Shown piece by piece: positions 36,220-43,656 of a stretch of DNA of 64,000 nt. Below the pieces are notes generated by a model. That model made no database searches, was not told the origin of the DNA, and was given only the letters and a program-made list of their open reading frames with translations. The stretch is taken from the NCBI GenBank assembly GCA_005502805.1, contig SCMY01000003.1, positions 485,202 through 549,201 of the forward strand. The letters run 5' to 3'. Position 1 is the stretch's first letter, and each line of letters opens with the position of its first letter. The position numbers and the translations under genes were made by a program. The stretch is from Rhizobiales bacterium 2SD (lineage in GTDB: Bacteria; Pseudomonadota; Alphaproteobacteria; Rhizobiales; Beijerinckiaceae).

Positions 36220-36630
36220 ATGAAACTTTCCGGCGGCTGCAATTGCGGACAGGTCCGCTACGAGCTTGATGGCGAACCAATCCGCGTCGGCATCTGTCAT
36301 TGCGAGACTTGCCGGAAGAGCTCCGGCTCGGCCTTCTCCTATTTCGGTATCTGGCCGCGAGCTGGCGCGATCCTGTCGGGCGAACTGAGCTGCTGGCAGA
36401 GTCGGGCGGGCGGCGAGCGCTTCTGCCCAACTTGCGGCTCGCCGCTGTTTTGCTGGGCGGAAGAATCCGATGAGATCGAGATCAAGCTCGGAACCTTGGA
36501 CAGCCCGCCGAGCGCGCTGCTCCCGGCCTATGAGCTCTGGACGATCCGCCGCGAGCCCTGGCTATCGCACCAGAAGGGCGCCGAGCAGCACGCCCGCGAT
36601 CGCGAGCAGCCAGAGTCGAACGGGAGCTAG
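36220..36630 (+). CDS. GFA family protein (glutathione-dependent formaldehyde-activating enzyme-like)
   Basis: 136 residues from ATG 36220 (MKLSGGCNCGQVRYELDG). Zinc-binding cysteines are in GGCNCG, CHCETCRKSSGSAF and FCPTCGSPLF, the typical GFA pattern. True Gfa speeds glutathione-formaldehyde adduct formation, but most family members have no proven activity. An in-frame ATG at 36196 is possible, but homology starts at MKLSGG. The upstream EcfG-like promoter suggests general stress control. The stop overlaps the convergent dehydrogenase gene by four bases. Confidence 0.88.
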   Translation: MKLSGGCNCGQVRYELDGEPIRVGICHCETCRKSSGSAFSYFGIWPRAGAILSGELSCWQSRAGGERFCPTCGSPLFCWAEESDEIEIKLGTLDSPPSALLPAYELWTIRREPWLSHQKGAEQHARDREQPESNGS

Positions 36631-37703
36631 AAACTCTCGGCGTCAACACCATGGGCCTTGGCAGCGGCGACGATCTGCGACCAGGTCTCGTCGTCGAGCG
36701 GGATGCCATCGCGCTCGCGCTCGATCCGCGTTTTGCGTTCCTTGTCGCCGGGCGCCAGCACGGGCTGAGCCGGGTCCTGCGGCGCTGCGGCGCGGACAAA
36801 GGAGAGATAGCTCTCGATCCGCTGCTGGCGCAGGCTGGCATCGGGCTCGAGTCGGGCGGGATCGATCAGCACGCCGAACAGTGAATTGATGATCCAGGTC
36901 TTGTGCGGCTTCTCGTCGATGCGGGCGGCCCCCATCAGCCCAGCCGAAAGCAGTTCGGCGATCAGCGAGAGCCCGGCGCCCTTGTGGTCACCGAAGGGCA
37001 ACAGCGCGCCGAGCGGCAGCCCCTCCTGCAGGAAGACATGCCTTGGTTCGACGGTCGGGCGGCCCTCGCCATCGATGATGTAGCCTTCCGGCACGTCGAC
37101 GCCCTTGTTGAGCGCGACGCGCGCCTTGCCATGCGCCATGCGGCTGGTGGCGAAGTCGAGGATCAGCGGCTCGCCGCCCGGCACCGGCAGGCCGATCGAG
37201 ATCGGATTGGTGCCGAAGCGCGCCTCCTTGGCGGCGAAGGGCGCGACGATCGGTGGCCGGCCGGCGACATTGACCCAGAAGATCGAGATCAGCCCGGCGG
37301 CCGCGGCAACCTCGGAATAGTGGCCGATCCGGCCGATATGGTGGGAGTCGAGCAGATTGAGCACGGCGACGCCGCCGGTCTGGGCGATCGTGATGGCGCG
37401 GTCTACGGCATTGCGGGCCGTCGGCTGGCCGAGCGCGACATTCCCGTCGGCGATGAGGAACGGCCCCGCCTCGGTGCGGATGCTGAGCCTGGATTGCGGT
37501 TTCAGATTGCCGTCGGCGAGCGAGTTGAAATAGAGCGGCAGCATGCCGACGCCATGGCTGTCATGGCCGCTGAGGTTGGCCAGCACCAGATGCTCGGCTG
37601 TTTCACTGGCCTCCGCCTCGTTCCAACCGGCGGCGATGATCATGGCGCGGGTGAGGGCGCGGAGCGCGTCGGGCCGGTGCAGGCGATACGAGGTCATGGC
37701 CAT
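36627..37703 (-). CDS. Ldh family oxidoreductase (malate/L-lactate dehydrogenase type)
   Basis: 358 residues of the LDH2/MDG family: LSGHDSHGVGMLPLYFNSL, catalytic His in LLDSHHIGRIGHYSE, FGTNPISIGLPVPGG and FGDHKGAGLSLIAELLS. NAD(P)-dependent oxidation of a 2-hydroxy acid is expected. It is about the normal family length; ComC at 27060, of the same family, is shorter. Two close ATGs (37703, 37697) are equivalent. The substrate cannot be assigned from context. Confidence 0.9.
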   Translation of the reverse strand: MAMTSYRLHRPDALRALTRAMIIAAGWNEAEASETAEHLVLANLSGHDSHGVGMLPLYFNSLADGNLKPQSRLSIRTEAGPFLIADGNVALGQPTARNAVDRAITIAQTGGVAVLNLLDSHHIGRIGHYSEVAAAAGLISIFWVNVAGRPPIVAPFAAKEARFGTNPISIGLPVPGGEPLILDFATSRMAHGKARVALNKGVDVPEGYIIDGEGRPTVEPRHVFLQEGLPLGALLPFGDHKGAGLSLIAELLSAGLMGAARIDEKPHKTWIINSLFGVLIDPARLEPDASLRQQRIESYLSFVRAAAPQDPAQPVLAPGDKERKTRIERERDGIPLDDETWSQIVAAAKAHGVDAESF

Positions 37704-37879
37704 CTGTCGGATGTTGAACGGTTCCGGCAGAGTGCACGGGCCTGCGCGCTATGCAATGGACGCAAGCAAATGGCGCCGTCCCGGCCGGCGCATCTCGACG
37801 TTGCGCTCACCAATCCTTATGTTGCTGTGAGCAATCCTGTTTTCACCGGACCTTGAATCCGGTCGAGGAGGGACGAGGA

Positions 37880-38275
37880 ATGTTTTCGATACCCGGCCTG
37901 AAAGTGGTCTCGCTGACCGATGCCGCCGCGGCCCGCATTCGCGAGATCATGGCGCAATCGGCGCGCGCCGAGCCCGATACGCCCGCGCTCGGCCTGCGCG
38001 TCGGCGTCAAGAAGGGCGGCTGCGCCGGCATGGAGTACACCTTCGAGGTTGCCCGCGCGGTTGGAAAGGGCGACGAGGTCGTGACCGAGAAGGATGCGAC
38101 CGTGATCGTCGACGCCAAGGCGGTGCTGTTTCTCCTCGGCACCGAACTCGACTTCAAGACCGACCGCTTCTCCTCGACCTTCGTCTTCAACAACCCGAAC
38201 CAGGTCTCGGCCTGCGGCTGCGGCGAATCGGTTGAGATCAAGCCGCGTTCGGATGCCGCGCTGGCGGCGCAGTAG
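37880..38275 (+). CDS. HesB/IscA family A-type iron-sulfur carrier
   Basis: 131 residues. Conserved cysteines are in KGGCAGMEYTF and SACGCGESVE, the A-type carrier pattern CXnCGCG. The length exceeds the usual 105-120 residues through an N-terminal extension. GGACGAGGA precedes the ATG. A-type carriers (SufA/IscA/ErpA) hand Fe-S clusters to target proteins. No suf or isc genes are in the window, so it may be the solitary copy that sits beside a TfoX-like gene, which starts 6 bases downstream. Confidence 0.93.
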   Translation: MFSIPGLKVVSLTDAAAARIREIMAQSARAEPDTPALGLRVGVKKGGCAGMEYTFEVARAVGKGDEVVTEKDATVIVDAKAVLFLLGTELDFKTDRFSSTFVFNNPNQVSACGCGESVEIKPRSDAALAAQ

Positions 38276-38281
38276 CCGGTA

Positions 38282-38650
38282 ATGGACGCTGCTGCCGTCG
38301 CGGAGCTGTTCGCGCCGGTGGTTGCGGTCCGCACGCGCCGCATGTTCGGCGGGCTCGGCATCTACTCAGGTGAGGCGATGTTCGCGCTTGCCTTCGATGG
38401 CGAGATCTTCCTGAAGACGACGGAAGCAACCCGACCGGAATTCATGGCGGCAGGCAGCGAACCGTTCCGCTATGCCGCACGTAGCCGCGAGCGCGAAACC
38501 GGCTATTGGCGGCTCCCGGCTGCTGCCTTCGACGATGATGAGGCGCTGCGCCGTTACACCGAGCTCGCCTTGGCGGCGGCGCACGAAGCAGCCCTGAAGA
38601 AGCGGCCGCTCAGGCGACCTTCGCTGCGTCCTGGACCGCTTCTTCGGTGA
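38282..38650 (+). CDS. TfoX/Sxy family N-terminal domain protein
   Basis: 122 residues with the TfoX_N fold: RRMFGGLGIYSGEAMFALAF and EIFLKTTEATRPEFMAAGS, ending in a basic tail (KKRPLRRPSLRPG). Stand-alone TfoX_N proteins lack the C-terminal half of Sxy and have no proven competence role. It starts 6 bases after the A-type carrier gene (likely operon). Its last 41 bases overlap the 3' end of the convergent GGDEF gene. Confidence 0.88.
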   Translation: MDAAAVAELFAPVVAVRTRRMFGGLGIYSGEAMFALAFDGEIFLKTTEATRPEFMAAGSEPFRYAARSRERETGYWRLPAAAFDDDEALRRYTELALAAAHEAALKKRPLRRPSLRPGPLLR

Positions 38651-39668
38651 CGGTGCGGTTGCGCCCGTCGCGCTTGGCCTGAAGCAGGGCGTTGTCCGCT
38701 CGCTCGACGATCGAGCTCGCCGTGTCGCCGCGCCGATAGACCGAGACGCCGAGCGAGATGGTGATGCGCCCAAGGCTCTCATTGGTCGAGCGCTTGACCA
38801 GTTCACGGGTGAGAAGGGCCTGGCGCACCGTCTCGGCGCCGAACTTGCCAGCGACGACATCCGACTCCGGCAGGATGATGGCGAACTCCTCGCCGCCGAA
38901 GCGGGTGATGATCGCCTTCTCCTTGAACTTGTCCTTCATCGTCCTGGCGACCAGCCGCAAGACCTGGTCTCCTGTCAGGTGCCCGTGCATATCGTTGAAA
39001 TTCTTGAAGAAATCGATATCGGCCATGACGAGGGCAAAGGGCTCGCGCCGCAACGTGGCCTGGTCGATCGCCTTCTGCAGCATCTCCTCGAAATGGCGGC
39101 GATTGGCGAGGCCGGTGAGGGGATCGGTCAGGGCCTCGGCGCGCGTCGACTCCAGCGCTTCGCGCAGATTCCGGATTTCGTGCGTGCTTTCGCGCAACTG
39201 GGTTTCGAGTTGGGTCTTGCGCGCGACTTCCTCTCGCGTCGACAGGACGAGGGCCTCGACCCACTCGCGCAGCTTCTGCCGGTCGGCCGAGGGCGGCACC
39301 TCTTCCGACATGGCGCAGAGCCGGCCGTGATACTGCTCGCTCGAGCTGAGCGCGCGATCGACCAGCGCCATCATGCTGTCGATCTCGGCGAGCACCTGCA
39401 GGCTGGTGCGCTCGGCCTGACGTGTGAGGCGGTCGGTACTGATGAATTTCTCATAGAGCGTATCGATGTCGGCGGCGCCGACCTCACCATTGCTCGCAGC
39501 GATCACGGCGTTCATCGCCATGCTGAGCGCCGGCATTTCGCCGCTGAGATGCGCGTACCAGACCTCGAAAGCGCGCGGATATCCCGGGGAATAATGCTGT
39601 CGCATCGCCGCGACGACCTGTTCGGCGAGGTCGTGAGCCTGCGGCGAGCCTGATCGGCTGGTGGTCAT
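38610..39668 (-). CDS. diguanylate cyclase (GGDEF) with uncharacterised N-terminal domain
   Basis: 352 residues from ATG 39668, preceded by AGGACGTC. Residues about 1-150 are helical with no known sensor. About 150-185 is a coiled coil (RESTHEIRNLREALESTRAEA). The GGDEF domain follows from LTDPLTGLANRRHFEEML to ITRFGGEEFAIILPES and the end. The GGEEF active site is intact, so c-di-GMP synthesis is expected. The RxxD inhibitory site normally five residues before it is absent (FKEKAIIT there). The N terminus starts 39 bases downstream of another ATG (39707) that lacks a ribosome site. No EAL domain. Confidence 0.93.
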   Translation of the reverse strand: MTTSRSGSPQAHDLAEQVVAAMRQHYSPGYPRAFEVWYAHLSGEMPALSMAMNAVIAASNGEVGAADIDTLYEKFISTDRLTRQAERTSLQVLAEIDSMMALVDRALSSSEQYHGRLCAMSEEVPPSADRQKLREWVEALVLSTREEVARKTQLETQLRESTHEIRNLREALESTRAEALTDPLTGLANRRHFEEMLQKAIDQATLRREPFALVMADIDFFKNFNDMHGHLTGDQVLRLVARTMKDKFKEKAIITRFGGEEFAIILPESDVVAGKFGAETVRQALLTRELVKRSTNESLGRITISLGVSVYRRGDTASSIVERADNALLQAKRDGRNRTVTEEAVQDAAKVA

Positions 39669-39767
39669 GACGTCCTGTCCCTCGCCGGATACGGAATTCT
39701 TCCGCATCCATTGCGCAACTGACCGTAGGGCAGACGAGGTTAAGGCAAGGTTGCCGCGAAGCTTGAT

Positions 39768-41210
39768 TCAGCCGACGCGGACAGGGCGCAGCAGGAATGC
39801 CGGAACATGATCGCCCAGCCCCTTGACCTCGGGACCGTCATCGAGATCGGCACGGCGTGGTGAACGACCGCGGTTGCCTCGCGCGGCCCCGTTCCCGGAA
39901 GCCTCTTCGCGCCGCGGCGAGCGCGGCGGCTCGGCATTGCGAACGCTCTCGGTCTCGGCCCGCTCGGGCCGGGCTTCAGAGCGGGGCGGCTTGCCGTCCC
40001 GCCCGCGACGGGAGCGCCCGTCGCGCCGTTCCTCGCCACGACGGCCACGTCGCTCCTCACGCGGCTCCGCCGGCGGCAGGCTCTCCATGCCGGGCCCTTC
40101 CCAGGCGATGCTCTGCCCAGTCAGTTTCTCGATGGCGGCGACGAGCTTGTCGTCATGCCGGGTGACGATGGTGAAGGAGGCGCCTTCGCGGCCGGCCCGG
40201 CCGGTACGGCCGATGCGGTGGACATAGTCCTCGGCATGGGTCGGCACGTCGAAATTGAAGACATGGCTGACGGCGGGAATATCGAGGCCGCGCGCCGCGA
40301 CATCGCTCGCGACAAGGATCGGATTCTCACCCGAGCGGAAGGAATCGAGCGCCGCCATGCGGGCGTACTGGTCCATGTCGCCATGCAGGGCGACAGCCGG
40401 AAAGCCATGCTTCTGCAGCGACTTGTGCAGCGTTGCTACATCGCGCTTGCGATTGCAGAACACGATCGCGTTCTGCAAGTCCTTGGCCTCCTTGATCAGC
40501 CGGCGCAGGGTCTCGCGCTTCTCGTAGTCCTGGCTATGCGAGGCGATCAGGCGCTGCGTGATGGTCGCGGCGGCGGTCGCCGGTCGGGCGACCTCGACGC
40601 GGACCGGATTGTGCAGGAACTGCTCGCTGATCCGGGTGATCTCCGGCGGCATCGTCGCCGTGAAGAACAGCGTCTGCCGTGTGAAGGGAACGAGTTTGCA
40701 GATCCGCTCGATGTCGGGGATGAAGCCCATGTCGAGCATACGGTCGGCCTCGTCGATGACGAGCAGTTCGACACCGGTGAGCAGCAGCTTGCCGCGCTCG
40801 ACATGGTCGAGCAGACGGCCCGGCGTCGCGATCAGCACGTCGACGCCGCGTGTGATCTTGGCGTCCTGGTCGCCGAAGGAGACGCCGCCGATCAAGAGCG
40901 CGACAGAGAGCTTCTGATTGACGCCGTAGCGGACGAAATTCTCCTCGACCTGCGCAGCGAGCTCGCGTGTCGGCTCGAGGATCAGCGTGCGCGGCATCCG
41001 GGCGCGGGCGCGGCCGTTCTCCAGGATCGTCAGCATCGGCAGGGTGAAGGCAGCGGTCTTGCCGGTGCCAGTCTGGGCGATTCCGAGCACGTCCTTGCGG
41101 GCGAGCACATGGGGGATGGCTTGAGCCTGGATAGGGGTAGGCGTCGTATAGCCAGCGGCGGAGACTGCCGTGAGAACCTTATCGCTCAGGCCGAGTTCGG
41201 CAAAAGACAT
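39768..41210 (-). CDS. DEAD-box RNA helicase (RhlE-like)
   Basis: 480 residues. The helicase motifs are in order: AQTGTGKT (I), PTRELA (Ia), TPGRLLD (Ib), VIDEADRMLDMGF (II, DEAD), FFTATMP (III), SDVAARGLDIP (V) and HRIGRTGRAGREG (VI). The C-terminal 100 residues are low-complexity Arg/Glu/Gly/Ser-rich (EERRGRRGEERRDGRSRRG). Such tails help nonspecific RNA binding. RhlE-type helicases act in ribosome assembly and RNA decay, often in the cold. Monocistronic. Confidence 0.95.
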   Translation of the reverse strand: MSFAELGLSDKVLTAVSAAGYTTPTPIQAQAIPHVLARKDVLGIAQTGTGKTAAFTLPMLTILENGRARARMPRTLILEPTRELAAQVEENFVRYGVNQKLSVALLIGGVSFGDQDAKITRGVDVLIATPGRLLDHVERGKLLLTGVELLVIDEADRMLDMGFIPDIERICKLVPFTRQTLFFTATMPPEITRISEQFLHNPVRVEVARPATAAATITQRLIASHSQDYEKRETLRRLIKEAKDLQNAIVFCNRKRDVATLHKSLQKHGFPAVALHGDMDQYARMAALDSFRSGENPILVASDVAARGLDIPAVSHVFNFDVPTHAEDYVHRIGRTGRAGREGASFTIVTRHDDKLVAAIEKLTGQSIAWEGPGMESLPPAEPREERRGRRGEERRDGRSRRGRDGKPPRSEARPERAETESVRNAEPPRSPRREEASGNGAARGNRGRSPRRADLDDGPEVKGLGDHVPAFLLRPVRVG

Positions 41211-41492
41211 CGATGGTTGCGCTTTTCATGGGTCGGTGACACGTGGCGGGATGACCGGTCGACCGCAACGGTGGCGCGACTGTTCTGGGTTGCGCGCCTT
41301 CGGACGCCCGTGCATTGCAGAAAAAACAGGGCAAAGTCAACATTCTAGCGCCCGTTCCGCTTGGCTTGCATCGCAAGCCGGTCGCTAAAGCGGTCCGCTA
41401 ACGCAATTCGAGCCCGAACTGAAAGACGGATTCCCCACCAGCTTGTTTTGACATGATCAATCCGGCTTCGGCGAGATCGACATAGAAGAGGC

Positions 41493-42203
41493 ATGATGAA
41501 GACCAAGATTCCAGAGCCGCTGGTCCTGATCCCGGGCTTGAACTGCACGCCCGCGCTCTATGCCCCGCAATGGCCGGCTCTTGCGCCCGGCCGGCCGGTT
41601 CTCGTTGCCGAGAACACCGCCGACGACACCATCGGCGCCATGGTCGAGCGGCTGCTGGCGGCTGCGCCCGAGCGTTTCGCGCTCTGCGGCTTGTCGATGG
41701 GCGGCTACGTCGCCTTCGAGGTGATGCGGCGCGCGCCCGAGCGAGTGACACGGCTCGCTCTGCTCGACACCACCGCCAAGCCGCCGACGCCGGAGACCAA
41801 TTCACCGCGCGAGCAGATGATCGCCTTGGCTGAAAAGGGCGCTTTCGACAATGTCGTGACGGTGCTCTGGCAGAAGCTGGTCGCGCCCGAGCGGCTGGCC
41901 GACGAGGCCCTGCGGCTGGAGGTCAAGGCGATGGCGGAGACGGTCGGGGCGGACGGCTTCATCCGGCAGCAGCGTGCGATCATGGGCCGCTCCGACGCGC
42001 GGCCGGTCCTCGCGACGATCTCTGTTCCGGCACTGGTCGTGGTCGGCGCGGACGATGCGATCACGCCGCCCGATGAAGCACGGGAGATCGCCGCCGGGAT
42101 CGGGGCGGGCGCGCGCTATCTGGAAGTGCCGGGCTGCGGCCATCTGTCGACGCTGGAAGCACCGGACATCGTCACAAGGGCTCTGTTGGAATGGCTCGGC
42201 TGA
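41493..42203 (+). CDS. alpha/beta fold hydrolase
   Basis: 236 residues. The nucleophile elbow is GLSMGGYVAFEV (Ser about 73), with Asp in VVGADDAITPP and His in VPGCGHLSTLEAPD, completing a typical triad. The N-terminal LVLIPGLNCTPALYAPQW holds the oxyanion-hole loop. GAAGAGGC precedes the ATG. Substrate unknown; related proteins are annotated as 3-oxoadipate enol-lactonase-like or general esterases. Nothing in the neighbourhood narrows it. Confidence 0.9.
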   Translation: MMKTKIPEPLVLIPGLNCTPALYAPQWPALAPGRPVLVAENTADDTIGAMVERLLAAAPERFALCGLSMGGYVAFEVMRRAPERVTRLALLDTTAKPPTPETNSPREQMIALAEKGAFDNVVTVLWQKLVAPERLADEALRLEVKAMAETVGADGFIRQQRAIMGRSDARPVLATISVPALVVVGADDAITPPDEAREIAAGIGAGARYLEVPGCGHLSTLEAPDIVTRALLEWLG

Positions 42204-42206
42204 GCC

Positions 42207-42467
42207 TCAGCGCGGGACCACGCAAGGGTCGAGCTTCGTCTCGCTTGCGCGCTTGACGATCGAACCGGTGACGACCGGGTCGAACGATTGCCCCTTGGCG
42301 GCCGCTTGGGTCGCCTGACGCATCGCGTCGCGGTCGAGCTGCGCCGTCTGGCTGGACACGAAGTTCGCCGCGATGACGGAGAGGAAGGCGATAGCCGCGC
42401 CGGCCTTGGCGACATCGGCAACCATGCTGCCGCGTTGATTGCGCAGGAAGGCGATGACGAGGCGCAT
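42207..42467 (-). CDS. Flp-pilin-like small membrane protein
   Basis: 86 residues from ATG 42467, with GGAG 9 bases upstream. The N terminus MRLVIAFLRNQRGSMVADVA, with a Gly-Ser junction followed by a hydrophobic helix (KAGAAIAFLSVIAANFV), resembles type IVb (Flp/Fap) pilins, but the usual Glu at +5 is Asp here. The C-terminal 45 residues are unlike Flp pilins. No tad/cpa assembly genes are nearby. It is either an orphan pilin-like protein or a small inner-membrane protein of other function. Downstream of, and co-oriented with, the LysR gene. Confidence 0.55.
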   Translation of the reverse strand: MRLVIAFLRNQRGSMVADVAKAGAAIAFLSVIAANFVSSQTAQLDRDAMRQATQAAAKGQSFDPVVTGSIVKRASETKLDPCVVPR

Positions 42468-42576
42468 CGCGGAACTCCGAATCCCAAGGAAAGGCGCCAG
42501 GCGCCGACGGAGAAATCCTGCGCCGGCTGCTGTAAATACTTGGTTAGCGACGCCTTGCCGCGAATGGCGCAATCGT

Positions 42577-43491
42577 TCAGTCGCGTCCCTCCAGCCGGCC
42601 ACGATGCTCACGGAACAGCGCGCGCAAGGCGTCGAGCGCAGCCAGAACCGCGGGCCGCTGCCGGCTGCTCTCATGCGAGACCAGGAAGATCTCGTCGGCG
42701 GTCGCCTCGGGCGGCTCTTCCAGCCGGATCAGCCCTGCATCGGCATCGGCCAGGAAACAGGGTGCCATCGAGACCGCACCGGACGAGCGGATGCTCTCGT
42801 AGCGAGCGGCGGAATCGCCAACGCGGGCGGCGACCGGCCGTCCGGCAGCCCAGGCAAGAATGTGCTGCTCGATCCGCGAGGACACATCCCGGCTGACCGA
42901 AATCACCGGAGCGGTCGCCGGGTCGACATCTCGGCGAACATAGAAGGCCTGAGCCAGTTTGCCGACTTTCTGGCCGAAATAGCCGGCATCCCCGGGCGGC
43001 TTGCGCATGCGGATCGCGATCTCGGCTTCACCGCGCGCCAGATCGAGGCGTTCGCGGGTACTGATGATGACGATCTCGATGCCGCCTGCAGCAGCCGAGA
43101 GCCGTGCGGCGTGCTGGGTCAGGAACAGGCTGATCGAGGTCGTGGCGGTGACGCGCACGGGGGCATCGTCGCGAGCGCGCGCTGCGCTCGCCCGCGTCTC
43201 GAAGCGCGCGACGGCTGCGGCAGCTGCGGCTGCATCCGCTGCGAGCGCAACTCCGATCTCGGTCGGGATCAGCCGGTTGGCGCCACGCTTGAATAGAGGC
43301 AGGCCGAGCCGCGCCTCGAAGGCCTTGAGGCGCCGCGCGACCGTCGTCTCGCTCAGCCCGAGCGCAGACGCCGCCAGAGCGAGGCCGCCTGCGGAGGCGA
43401 TGGCGTGGAAGATCTCGATATCGGCCCAGTAAGAGGTCTGGGCCGTGGCCAGGGTATCGCGTCGAGATGGAGAGGCAGCAGGCTCGCCCAT
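42577..43491 (-). CDS. LysR family transcriptional regulator
   Basis: 304 residues with an HTH at about 25-85 (IEIFHAIASAGGLALAASAL, LSETTVARRLKAFEARLGLP) and a C-terminal periplasmic-binding-like effector domain. An extra 20 residues precede the usual LysR start (MGEPAASPSRRDTLATAQTS). LysR proteins often control a divergent gene, but the upstream neighbour is parE, on the same strand and 165 bases away. Target and ligand unknown. Confidence 0.9.
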   Translation of the reverse strand: MGEPAASPSRRDTLATAQTSYWADIEIFHAIASAGGLALAASALGLSETTVARRLKAFEARLGLPLFKRGANRLIPTEIGVALAADAAAAAAAVARFETRASAARARDDAPVRVTATTSISLFLTQHAARLSAAAGGIEIVIISTRERLDLARGEAEIAIRMRKPPGDAGYFGQKVGKLAQAFYVRRDVDPATAPVISVSRDVSSRIEQHILAWAAGRPVAARVGDSAARYESIRSSGAVSMAPCFLADADAGLIRLEEPPEATADEIFLVSHESSRQRPAVLAALDALRALFREHRGRLEGRD

Positions 43492-43656
43492 GCGCTCAAA
43501 GGCCAGAGAGGGGCCGGTCGGCCGTGGCGCGGGGCGAGATCATTGTCGGTATCGTGCGGATCGGTCGGCATGCGCGCAAGGTGCGCTCATGCCGGTGGCG
43601 ATACAGCCCGGCAGGCTTGCCGGGGAGCCCGGCACGCAAGCCTGCCCGGCTCTGCC

